This document shows positions 1 to 8,708 of a DNA stretch of 14,153 nt, piece by piece. Both the position numbers and the translations under genes were made by a program. Numbering within the stretch: position 1 is the stretch's first letter; every line of letters starts with the position of its first letter. Origin of the DNA: Bacteroidales bacterium (GTDB lineage Bacteria; Bacteroidota; Bacteroidia; Bacteroidales; F082); assembly GCA_020853175.1 (NCBI GenBank), contig JADYZK010000403.1:1-14153 (forward strand), given 5' to 3'. The notes under the pieces were generated by a model, which did not search any database, was not told the origin of the DNA, and saw only the letters and a program-made list of their open reading frames with translations.

Positions 1-142
1 ATGTATGTAGTGCTGAGATTTGCCATAACGCGTTTATTTTTTAACTTTTAGTGAGTAAAAGTAGGACAATAATCCATATCCTTTTGGGGTTGGCTTTTAT
101 TCAGATAGATTCTAAATTGCTTTTTTTGATGGTGACTTCGTG

Positions 143-178
143 TTTTTTTTGGGGGGCAACATTTGGTTCCAAAAAAAA
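143..178. repeat. Homopolymer-based inverted repeat (T8GG ... CCA8)
   Basis: TTTTTTTTGG at 143-152 is perfectly complementary to CCAAAAAAAA at 169-178, with a 16-base loop starting with four G. The stem is almost all A:T pairs, unlike a classic GC-rich intrinsic terminator. It could be a weak terminator for an upstream gene, a transcript-stabilising hairpin, or only a product of local base composition. Function is not established. Confidence 0.35.
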
Positions 179-282
179 TAGCCTTATTGTTAGAAATCAA
201 CGTTTTTCAATTGCTGCACTTCTTAACAATACGGTGTTTACAAAAAAGTAGCTCTAAGCAAGAAAAGCAGGCATTTTATTCG

Positions 283-290
283 TATTTTTG
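283..290 (+). promoter_or_regulatory. Possible -7 promoter element for the adhesin operon
   Basis: TATTTTTG matches the Bacteroidota primary sigma factor -7 consensus TAnnTTTG exactly. No TTG sits at the expected -33 spacing, and the implied untranslated leader would be about 170 bases, which is long. A six-base consensus in an AT-rich region can arise by chance, so this is only a candidate. A weaker alternative is a TTG at 399-401 followed after 17 bases by TAGTTTCA, which has two mismatches to the consensus. Confidence 0.25.
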
Positions 291-467
291 TTTCGTAAAA
301 ACACTTACAACCAATTGTGTCTTAACAAACAAATCAAGGCTTTTTTATTGATAAATATTTTTCGATATGCTTTAAATGAAGCTGTAGTACGGCGCGAGTT
401 GTTGATTAGGCCATTCGTTAGTTTCACAGATTTCCATTGACGTTTTATCGAATTAAAAACAAAATCA

Positions 468-3400
468 ATGCGATTTTTTGTTATTGTATTGCTTTCATTT
501 GCTGCATTTTATCTTTTTGAACCTACCAAATTGAAGGCGCAGCCTGTGGTGATTGGTCAGCCCGCCGACACCTCCGTTTGCAATGGTGGTTTTGCTAAGT
601 TTTACGTTTTAGCTGTCAACACCATCGCCTATCAATGGCAGGAAAACGACGGAGTTGGCTGGTATAATATTGATGAAACGATTACGTATGCCGATGGATT
701 TACAACCCCCATACTCAGCATCAACGATGCGAATTTGGGTTTAAACGGATATTTATACCGCTGTATCGTTACGGATGGCGACAATATTTCGGCCACGAGT
801 GAAGAAGCCATATTGGGCGTAAACGAGCCTCCGGTCATTACCATCCATCCTTTGGACATTACAGTGTGCAAAAACAGCATGGCCGTTTTCAGCATAAATG
901 CTTTGTATTCTGATAGTTACCAATGGCAGGAAAGTGTAGGCTCGGGATGGATTGACATGACCGAAAACGCTTTCTACTCGGGCGTTACCGAACCCAGTTT
1001 AAAAGTTTTTACTACCACGGGCATGAATGGTTTTCGATACCGATGCCGCGTAATCAATGGCAACTGCCCCGACACAACAAATTTTGCCCGTTTGTTTGTA
1101 AACCCCACGCCCACTCTACAAATTGTGACAGGAGGTGGTTCGTTTTGTGAGGGAGGCAACGGCTTGCCTATTGGATTGTCCGATTCAGAAGCCGGAATTG
1201 CTTATCATTTATCGCGCAATGGAAACAGCACCGGCATCGTGGTCTCTGGAACGGGAGATGCCATCACTTTGGGTACATTTACTCAAGCCGGACTCTACAC
1301 AGTTAGGGCCATTAACGGCTCCACAGGCTGCGCCATTCCTATGCACAATGCTGTTCAAATCATCATCAACCCACTGCCATTGCAGCAAAGTATTTTGGGT
1401 GGAGGAAGTTTTTGTTCAGGAAGTTTGCCTCCGGAGATATTTCTTTCGTCGTCGCAGCAAAACATCGAATATACCCTTAACAAGAATGGGGTTTCTACCG
1501 GACAAACCTTGTTAGGAACTGGTTTTACCCTTTCTTTTGGAAATATTTCCGAGACTGGTTTTTATACCGTTTCAGCCAAAAACCTTGCCAGCACCTGTGC
1601 CGTTCAGATGAATGGAAATGTACAAATCATTCAAAACGAAGTTCCTCAAGTTTTTGCCGGTGCTGATCAAGCCATAGCTCCGGGAAGCACTGCCAACTTA
1701 TCGGCACAAGTAAGCGGAGGAGGCACGCAAGCGCTGTTTCAATGGCAGCCTTCGGCTTTTGTTCAACAGCCTCAGCAAGCTACAACAAGCTCCATCCCAC
1801 TGTACCAATCACAACTTTTTACCGTTACGGCGAAAAATCCCATTTCGCAATGTGTAAGCCAAGCTGATAGTTTGAAAGTTACAATTACAGGCGGCCCACT
1901 CAACCTCACTTTGATTGCTGATGCCAGCAGTATTTGTCCTTCAACGGCAGTAAGCATCATTGCCAATGCAGGAGGCGGAACGGGTCAATACACTTATTCC
2001 TGGACCTCCACGCCAGTTGGTTTCACGGCAACAACAGCGGAAATTACCGTCAGTCCCGCGCAAACTACAACCTATCAACTTACGCTGAGCGACGGAAACA
2101 CGACGGTAAACAAGTCCATCACCATCATCGTTTTCAATGTTCCTTTACCACAACAAGTTACCGGAGGCGGAACATTTTGTAATGGCGAAAGCGGCCTTTC
2201 TATTGGCCTTTCAGGTTCGCAAACAGGTTTTTTATACACGCTTTTTAAGGATGGACAAAATATGCTTTCAAAGCAGGGAACAGGGACAATGTTGGATTTT
2301 GGCAGTTTTACCAGTGCGGGAGAATATACTGTTTCGGCATCAAGCACCACCAACAGTTGCACGGTCAGCATGTCTGGATCGGCAGTTATTCAAGTCAATC
2401 AAAAACCAACTGCCAGCGCCGGTCCTGAACAAATTATCCCAAGTGGAGGCTCTGCTGTTCTTCTTGGCGCTGCCACAGGCGGATCGGGCAATTATCAATA
2501 TTCTTGGTCGCCGGCAGCTTTTCTTATCAATCCTAATGCCGCCAGCGCATCAACAATTCCGCTCAATGCCACGCAACAGTTTCACCTCAGTGTTACTGAC
2601 GCCGTTTCGGGATGTGTGAGCAACAGTGCGCAAACAGTAGTTTTTGTATCGGGAGCACCTTTGCTTCAGGTAGATGTGACTTCATCGAGCTATACTGTTT
2701 GTCCGTTGGAAGAAGTTCAGCTTATTGCGCTTGCCAGCGGAGGTTCGGGGAGCTACACCTACCAATGGCAATCCACCCCGGTGGGATTAAGTTCTGCCGT
2801 TTTCAATCCGAAAGTCAATCCCCAGCAAACCACCACCTACAAAGTAGTGGTTACTGACGGTTTCCTCACTGCCACTGATTCGGTTAAAATCACCGTCAGG
2901 CCAAAACCATTGTCATATCAAGTTACCGGAGGCGGAACTTTTTGCAGTGGCAATGCAGGTCCTGAGGTTAAACTTACGGATTCAGAACCAACGGTTTTTT
3001 ACAGTTTATTGCGTAATGGCACGGTAACAACAGAAGTAAGACAAGGCACGGGCGATCCCATCAGCTTTGGACAGCAGTCGCAAGCGGGCATCTATCAAAT
3101 AGACGCTTTTAGTCCTTTCAATTTGTGTTCGGCAGCAATGACCGGACAGGTTGTTGTTACGCCCCTCCCCAAACCCATTGTTGATGCAGGAACCGATGTT
3201 ACCATTGCTTTCAATGCTTCCACCCTCCTCTCGTCAACAGTAACATCAGGATCAGGTACTTATACTGGAAAATGGACGCCTGCTGCTCTGGTATTAGATT
3301 CGAATGTTTTTCAAACCAACAGCGTTCCTTTGACAGCCACAACCAACTTCAGCTTTGTGGCAACGGATACACAAAGTGGATGTGTAAGCGATGCCGATGT

Positions 3401-6400
3401 TAAAACGGTTTTTGTTTCGGGAAGTGCTTTGAGTCTTCAAATTGAAAGTTCGTCAACTTCCATCTGTTCAGGGTCTTCCATCTATTTGAATGCATTAATT
3501 ACAGGGGGAACCGGCAGCTATTCCTTTTATTGGACCTCCACTCCGGAAGGTTTTTTCGGAAATACGGCCCAAGTAAGCGTTTCACCTACTGTAAACACCA
3601 CTTATACTTTAAGTGTGAACGATGGTTTTCAAACAATTTCTAAATCAATTACCATCAATGTTTTAGCTCTTCCCGAGATGTTCCAAATAACAGGTGGAGG
3701 TAATATTTGCAGTCCAGGAAATAAATTGCCCATTGGCTTATCAGGTTCACAACCCGGAACTGTTTATGCTTTGATGTATGAAAGCAGCAATATAGCAAAC
3801 CTTGTAGGTACAGGAAATGCGCTTGCATTTGGACTTTTTGATGCATCAGGAAGCTATACTGTGACGGCGAAAAAGATCAACAATTCCTGTGAACGCTTCA
3901 TGGAAGGCACAGCTGTGATCAGCAACAATGGACAAGTGATTGCCGATGCAGGCCCCGATAAATATGTGATTGCCGGAGGACAAACGGTTTTGGAAGGAAG
4001 TATTGTGGCCCAGCAATCCAATTATACTTTCAGCTGGTCGCCTGCCGACAAACTCCTCAATCCACAAGCTATACAGCCCACCACCGTTGGGTTACAGGCG
4101 ACCACCCTTTTCAAACTTACGGCAACCGGACAAGGTGGCGGTTGTCAACCTTCGGTTGATTATGTAACTGTGTTTGTAACCGGAGCGCCCATTTCAGTGG
4201 AAGTGATTGCCAGCTCAAACCTTGTTTGTCCGGGCAGCGATGTTCAACTATTGGCCCTAGTGAGTGGTGGCAACGGGAATTACACCTACTCGTGGCAATC
4301 GCAACCTGCAGGAGCAACATCAACACTTCCAAATCCGATCTTTTCACCCGCAGTGCCAACCACATACACTGTTACTGTTCACGATGGTATGCAATCGGTA
4401 AGTCAATCGGTTTTTGTGGACACCAAAAATCAACCTGCCCTTTTCACGCTCAGTGGAGGGGGTAGTTTTTGTCAAAACACTCCTGTTTCATTGCAGTTGA
4501 GTGGTTCCGAAACAAATGTAACTTACACTTTGTTTCGCAACAACATTGCCACCTCAACCCACCTCAACGGCACAGGAAGTCCGCTCATTTTCAATGCCGT
4601 TCAACAAGAAGGCTTGTTTACGGTGATGGCAACTTCAGCTTCGCAGTGTGGCCGTTTGATGGCGGGTGAGGCTTCAGTTACATTCAACATACCACCGGTA
4701 ATTGTAAGCTCTCCCGATCAAGTAATAGCTGGTGGTTCGAGCGCAACACTTTCGTCGCAAACTGCGGGTGGATCAGGAAGTTATACCTATCAATGGCAAC
4801 CGACCTCCTTTTTGACAGCCCCTACATCTGCCTCAACTACAACGATTCCACTCAGCAATTCTACCGTTTTCACCGTTCAGGCAAAAGATGTGCAAAGCGG
4901 ATGTTTCAGCAACCGCGACACCACTATGGTTGTGGTTACGGGTGCGGCACTTTCAGTGGAAATTTTATCCAATAACATTGTTTTCTGCACAGGGGAAACA
5001 TTGGTGCTAACTGCCTTGCCGCAAGGAGGATCGGGAAATTATACCTATGAATGGAAAAATCCTTCCGGAGTTGTAATTGGCACAAATGCCGTGCTCAGCA
5101 CCCCCGCATTGGTTGGCGGAAGTTACAGCCTTACCCTCACCGATGGTTTATCTTTTGCCAACAAAACCATTGAAATCATTTTACACCCTTTGCCACAATT
5201 GTTCAACATCAGCGGTGGCGGATATCTTTGCGAAGACTCGGAAGGTCTGAGTATAGAAATATCAGGAACACAATTGGACTTTGAATACAGTCTCATCCTC
5301 AACAACGACCAAGTGGTTGCCATACACTATGGCACCGGCAATGCTATGGTTTTCGGACAAATCGTTCAGCCGGGAGATTATACTGTCCGGGCCAAAAACC
5401 TTCTTTCATCTTGCGGCGTCATGATGAATGAAACCGTTCAAGTGCACGCTACTGTGCCTCTTGTTGCAGATCTTTCTGAATTTCAATACCTACAAGCAGG
5501 TATGGCAGCCAATTTATCGGTTTATGCAAGTGGAGGATCAGGTAATTATTCGTATCAGTGGGAACCTGCTGCATTGGTTTTGAACCCCAACGCTGCCATT
5601 AGCGCAACCGTTCCTCTCGAAAGCAACCAAACATTCGAAATTACCCTTACGGATGAACTCACCGGTTGCCAAAAAAGCAAACAGTTGTATGTAATTGTAT
5701 CGAATAGCACTTTAAGTGTTGAAATTGTTGCAGAACAAACTTTGGTTTGTCCTGGAGACAGCGTCAGGCTTTTCGCTTTGACTTCCGGCGGGCAAGGCCC
5801 TGTTTCATACGCTTGGAGTTCTGTTCCGGCAGGTTTTCTGTCTTCGGTATTTGATCCTGTTGTAAGTCCATTGCTGTCAACTGTTTATACTGTGGCGGTG
5901 AGCGATGGACTGAGCAGTACTTCAAAATCCATTCAAATCAACGTAAAGCCTTCTGCCCAGCCGTTTACCGTTTCAGGTGGCGGATCGGTTTGTAGTGAAA
6001 GCTTGGGCACTGAGGTGATGCTCAGTGGCTCGCAATTGGGCGTTGATTATCTGTTAAATCGCAATGGTAACCCCACCGGCTCCGTCTTATCGGGCAACGG
6101 ACAAGCAATTTCTTTTGAAAACATTAGCAATTCGGGCAACTATACCATTCAAGGACAAAATACAAGCTCTAACTGTGTTACCAACATGAATGGTACTGCG
6201 CAAGTAACGCAATTCCAACGTCCTGTAGCTTATGGAGGTCCCGACGTCACCATTACATCAGGTGAAAAAGCCGGTTTGGAAGGCTTCGTTACGGGTGGCA
6301 GCAGCTTTTACATCTACCAATGGAATCCATCCTATTTGGTAGAACAACCAAATCTACTTTCCACTTTAACGCTTCCATTAACACAAAGCACATCGTTCCT

Positions 6401-8708
6401 CTTTTACGGTGCCGATCAGCAATCGGGTTGTGTAAGCAAAGTTGATACCACTTTGGTGATGGTAACAGGCCAAGCACTGAACATTCAAATCATCCCCGAA
6501 CAAGCCATAGCTTGTATGGGTAACAGCATTAATTTAAGCATATTACCAGGTGGAGGAACAGGAAATTACACCTACCAATGGGCTGATGCAGCAGGCACTG
6601 TTTTGGGTGAAAACCAAAATTTGTCCTATACTGTTTTGTCTTCACAGTTTCTTTTTGCAACGTTGACTGATGGAGATGCTCTTGTTTCCGACTCTGTTTT
6701 TGTTGAAGCCCTTGCATTACCCGAAATTTTTGAAGTAACGGGAGGAGGCTCAACATGCAACAACAATATCGGCATCACCATAGGGCTTTCACAATCAGAA
6801 ACAGGAGTGATTTACACCTTATATAGAAACTATAGCCAGGCCGTTATCACCATTATTGGACAAGGAGATGCGGTTGATTTTGGTAATTTCAGTCAAGCCG
6901 GTGTTTATACAGTTATGGCGCGAAAAGAGATTTTGCCCTGCGAAACACAAATGCAGGGATCAGCAGTCATTCAAATATTTACACCTCCGTTGGTTGTTGC
7001 CGGACCTGATCAGACGATTGCCCATGGCAACTCAGCCTTGTTAGAAAGCTCGGTTTCCAATGGATCGGGAAACTATGCCTATTCGTGGCAACCGGCTGAA
7101 CTACTGCTTAATCCAACAAGCGCACAACCTCAAACCACCAACTTGTTTTTTAGTCGCGTGTTCACTGTTACAGCCACAGATGTTGTTTCAAGCTGTAGTG
7201 CTCAAGATCAGACCATTGTATATGTAAATGGCAGTGCATTGAGTGTAACGCTCAGCGCGACAGAAACTGCCGTTTGTCCGGGCGATGAAGTTGCGTTTAC
7301 CGCTTTGCCATCGGGCGGAAGCGGAAATTACACTTGGCAATGGACAACAAGTCCGGCATCCGTCACAGGTTCGGAGCCTCATTTTAGCTTTACACCGAGT
7401 CAAAACTCAAAGGTTAAGGTTACTGTGAGTGATGGCATCAGCACCGTTGCTGATTCAATATTGGTCACCGTGCTGGCAAGTCCGCAAACCTTCAACATTT
7501 CAGGAGGCGGTTTTTGGTGCAGCAATGCAACGCCACCCACTGTAACGCTTTCGGGCAGTCAAGTAAATGTCAATTATGCCCTCTTCAGAAACGGCATCAC
7601 AACCGGTGAATTGTTTCCCGGAAATGGCAGCCCACTTTCGTTCAATCAAACCTCAGCCAATGGAAATTACACCATCGTGGCAACAAACTTATCGGGATGC
7701 TCTAACGGAATGAACGGTAGCGTACAGGTAACACAACAACCTATCCCACAACAGTTTAATCTTGTTGGTGGCGGCGCTTTCTGCCCAGACGATGCGGCGA
7801 ACGGATTGCTGCTTTCAGGTTCAGTCATCGGCACTGAGTATTTACTTTTCCTCAATGGAAACGAACTGGCAGGCTCATTCTCCGGAACCGGTTTGCCCAT
7901 CAACATCACAGCTCCTTCTGTGTCAGGAGTTTATACCGTAGATGCGCAACAAACAGCTTCCGAATGTTCGGCCATCATGAATGGCAGTGCGAATCTGCTT
8001 ATTTATCCATTACCTGAAGTCACGATTTCGGGCAACAATTCAATCTGCGAAGGCGATACCGTTGTTTTAACCGCCTCAGGTGCTGATACTTATTTGTGGA
8101 TGCTGAATCCGCCCATCACTGCCAATCAAATTCAAATTGCACCCACCGAAACAACCACTTACACCCTGTGGGGATCGAATAGCTTTGGGTGTGAAAAAGA
8201 TAGTGATTTTACCGTTGAAGTGCTTCTATCGCCTACTTTTACTTTGTTTGACGATCAATTGAACCAAACCATCCTTGTGAATGGTGCCGCCATTTATCCC
8301 GAGTATCGTTTTTACTCTTCCGGAAATCTGCTCTTCAGCTCGCAATTTCCATCTTATTTTTACGGCACAACCTCATTGCCAAGCCCTACTATTATCGTGG
8401 AAGCAACTAACGATTTGGGTTGTATCAGCACACAAGAAGTCACTTTAAATGCCAATGCAGGCGAAATTCAAATCAATGCTTTTTCTCCCAATGGCGACAA
8501 CATCAACGATCGGTTTTTGAAAGGAAGCTTCATAAAAGTTTACAACCGTTGGGGTGTTGAGCTGTTTTCGGGCAACGAAGGTTGGGATGGCACTTTCAAA
8601 GGCAGCATCGTAACCCCCGGAACTTATTATTATCTGATAGAAATCATGGACATCAATGGCGTTTTAGTGCGCACCGAAAAAGGATCAGTAACCATTATAG
8701 TAAGATGA
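468..8708 (+). CDS. Giant modular secreted adhesin-like protein with T9SS type B sorting domain
   Basis: This is a 2746-residue protein. Residues 1-24 are a Sec signal peptide (hydrophobic core 4-17, likely cleavage after KLKA). Two Ig-like domains follow (about 26-120 and 121-213), each with a WQ...GW...YRC pattern and a Cys pair (38/99 and 134/193). Then come three module types of 80-90 residues. A begins near TGGGSFC and ends C...M.G. B is PKD-like, AG.DQ ... GGSGNY.Y.W.PA ... SGC. C is PKD/SprB-repeat-like, .CPG ... GG.G.YTY.W ... TTTYTV. The order is A-A, then B-C-A eight times, then A. A Cys-paired domain (2518-2588) and an unrecognised region (2589-2669) precede the C-terminal domain (about 2670-2746). 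That domain has FSPNGD, IND, YNRWG, GWDG, PGTYYY and a final GSVTII, the gliding-motility-associated type B signature. By family knowledge the protein is secreted by the T9SS and displayed or released; adhesion or gliding is inferred. Its stop overlaps the next start (ATGA), so translation is probably coupled. No catalytic domain is visible. Confidence 0.93.
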   Translation: MRFFVIVLLSFAAFYLFEPTKLKAQPVVIGQPADTSVCNGGFAKFYVLAVNTIAYQWQENDGVGWYNIDETITYADGFTTPILSINDANLGLNGYLYRCIVTDGDNISATSEEAILGVNEPPVITIHPLDITVCKNSMAVFSINALYSDSYQWQESVGSGWIDMTENAFYSGVTEPSLKVFTTTGMNGFRYRCRVINGNCPDTTNFARLFVNPTPTLQIVTGGGSFCEGGNGLPIGLSDSEAGIAYHLSRNGNSTGIVVSGTGDAITLGTFTQAGLYTVRAINGSTGCAIPMHNAVQIIINPLPLQQSILGGGSFCSGSLPPEIFLSSSQQNIEYTLNKNGVSTGQTLLGTGFTLSFGNISETGFYTVSAKNLASTCAVQMNGNVQIIQNEVPQVFAGADQAIAPGSTANLSAQVSGGGTQALFQWQPSAFVQQPQQATTSSIPLYQSQLFTVTAKNPISQCVSQADSLKVTITGGPLNLTLIADASSICPSTAVSIIANAGGGTGQYTYSWTSTPVGFTATTAEITVSPAQTTTYQLTLSDGNTTVNKSITIIVFNVPLPQQVTGGGTFCNGESGLSIGLSGSQTGFLYTLFKDGQNMLSKQGTGTMLDFGSFTSAGEYTVSASSTTNSCTVSMSGSAVIQVNQKPTASAGPEQIIPSGGSAVLLGAATGGSGNYQYSWSPAAFLINPNAASASTIPLNATQQFHLSVTDAVSGCVSNSAQTVVFVSGAPLLQVDVTSSSYTVCPLEEVQLIALASGGSGSYTYQWQSTPVGLSSAVFNPKVNPQQTTTYKVVVTDGFLTATDSVKITVRPKPLSYQVTGGGTFCSGNAGPEVKLTDSEPTVFYSLLRNGTVTTEVRQGTGDPISFGQQSQAGIYQIDAFSPFNLCSAAMTGQVVVTPLPKPIVDAGTDVTIAFNASTLLSSTVTSGSGTYTGKWTPAALVLDSNVFQTNSVPLTATTNFSFVATDTQSGCVSDADVKTVFVSGSALSLQIESSSTSICSGSSIYLNALITGGTGSYSFYWTSTPEGFFGNTAQVSVSPTVNTTYTLSVNDGFQTISKSITINVLALPEMFQITGGGNICSPGNKLPIGLSGSQPGTVYALMYESSNIANLVGTGNALAFGLFDASGSYTVTAKKINNSCERFMEGTAVISNNGQVIADAGPDKYVIAGGQTVLEGSIVAQQSNYTFSWSPADKLLNPQAIQPTTVGLQATTLFKLTATGQGGGCQPSVDYVTVFVTGAPISVEVIASSNLVCPGSDVQLLALVSGGNGNYTYSWQSQPAGATSTLPNPIFSPAVPTTYTVTVHDGMQSVSQSVFVDTKNQPALFTLSGGGSFCQNTPVSLQLSGSETNVTYTLFRNNIATSTHLNGTGSPLIFNAVQQEGLFTVMATSASQCGRLMAGEASVTFNIPPVIVSSPDQVIAGGSSATLSSQTAGGSGSYTYQWQPTSFLTAPTSASTTTIPLSNSTVFTVQAKDVQSGCFSNRDTTMVVVTGAALSVEILSNNIVFCTGETLVLTALPQGGSGNYTYEWKNPSGVVIGTNAVLSTPALVGGSYSLTLTDGLSFANKTIEIILHPLPQLFNISGGGYLCEDSEGLSIEISGTQLDFEYSLILNNDQVVAIHYGTGNAMVFGQIVQPGDYTVRAKNLLSSCGVMMNETVQVHATVPLVADLSEFQYLQAGMAANLSVYASGGSGNYSYQWEPAALVLNPNAAISATVPLESNQTFEITLTDELTGCQKSKQLYVIVSNSTLSVEIVAEQTLVCPGDSVRLFALTSGGQGPVSYAWSSVPAGFLSSVFDPVVSPLLSTVYTVAVSDGLSSTSKSIQINVKPSAQPFTVSGGGSVCSESLGTEVMLSGSQLGVDYLLNRNGNPTGSVLSGNGQAISFENISNSGNYTIQGQNTSSNCVTNMNGTAQVTQFQRPVAYGGPDVTITSGEKAGLEGFVTGGSSFYIYQWNPSYLVEQPNLLSTLTLPLTQSTSFLFYGADQQSGCVSKVDTTLVMVTGQALNIQIIPEQAIACMGNSINLSILPGGGTGNYTYQWADAAGTVLGENQNLSYTVLSSQFLFATLTDGDALVSDSVFVEALALPEIFEVTGGGSTCNNNIGITIGLSQSETGVIYTLYRNYSQAVITIIGQGDAVDFGNFSQAGVYTVMARKEILPCETQMQGSAVIQIFTPPLVVAGPDQTIAHGNSALLESSVSNGSGNYAYSWQPAELLLNPTSAQPQTTNLFFSRVFTVTATDVVSSCSAQDQTIVYVNGSALSVTLSATETAVCPGDEVAFTALPSGGSGNYTWQWTTSPASVTGSEPHFSFTPSQNSKVKVTVSDGISTVADSILVTVLASPQTFNISGGGFWCSNATPPTVTLSGSQVNVNYALFRNGITTGELFPGNGSPLSFNQTSANGNYTIVATNLSGCSNGMNGSVQVTQQPIPQQFNLVGGGAFCPDDAANGLLLSGSVIGTEYLLFLNGNELAGSFSGTGLPINITAPSVSGVYTVDAQQTASECSAIMNGSANLLIYPLPEVTISGNNSICEGDTVVLTASGADTYLWMLNPPITANQIQIAPTETTTYTLWGSNSFGCEKDSDFTVEVLLSPTFTLFDDQLNQTILVNGAAIYPEYRFYSSGNLLFSSQFPSYFYGTTSLPSPTIIVEATNDLGCISTQEVTLNANAGEIQINAFSPNGDNINDRFLKGSFIKVYNRWGVELFSGNEGWDGTFKGSIVTPGTYYYLIEIMDINGVLVRTEKGSVTIIVR
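1650..7751 (+). repeat. Eight in-register B-C-A module triplets, about 763 bp period
   Basis: The A-module hallmark (T/S-GGG...C) recurs at nucleotides 2160, 2925, 3690, 4452, 5211, 5973, 6738 and 7500, giving spacings of 765, 765, 762, 759, 762, 765 and 762. Each triplet therefore encodes 253-255 residues in the same frame. Extra A modules lie before the block (hallmarks at 1128 and 1395) and after it (7764). The copies have diverged at the nucleotide level. The longest exact match I noted is a 20-bp identity at 2154-2173 and 2919-2938, one period apart. This points to old triplet duplications with strong constraint on length, not to recent slippage. Confidence 0.92.

Larger units (their letters stand above)
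1..467. other. AT-rich non-coding leader region upstream of the adhesin operon
   Basis: I see no convincing gene here. The short open frames (for example one of 66 codons from a GTG at 51) translate to low-complexity sequence read through homopolymer runs and have no recognisable domain. The stretch has runs of seven to eight T (121-127, 143-150), six G (151-156) and eight A (171-178). It ends in an A-rich stretch just before the ATG at 468, which is usual for translation starts in Bacteroidota, where Shine-Dalgarno sites are weak or absent. It most likely holds the operon promoter and 5' untranslated region, and possibly the 3' end region of an upstream gene outside the window. Confidence 0.6.

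Noticed and set aside
51..251. 66-codon frame with a GTG start in the leader region
   Set aside because: Low-complexity translation through homopolymer runs, no recognisable domain, and no support for the start.
1650..7751. CRISPR array or tandem DNA satellite
   Set aside because: The periodicity is at protein level, about 763 bp, continuous in one reading frame, and the copies differ at the DNA level; there are no short identical repeats with unique spacers.
8582..8704. Upstream in-frame extension of the PorE-like gene
   Set aside because: The first 41 residues are basic and not signal-like, and overlap the conserved C-terminal domain of the adhesin; the ATG at 8705 is followed at once by a good signal peptide.
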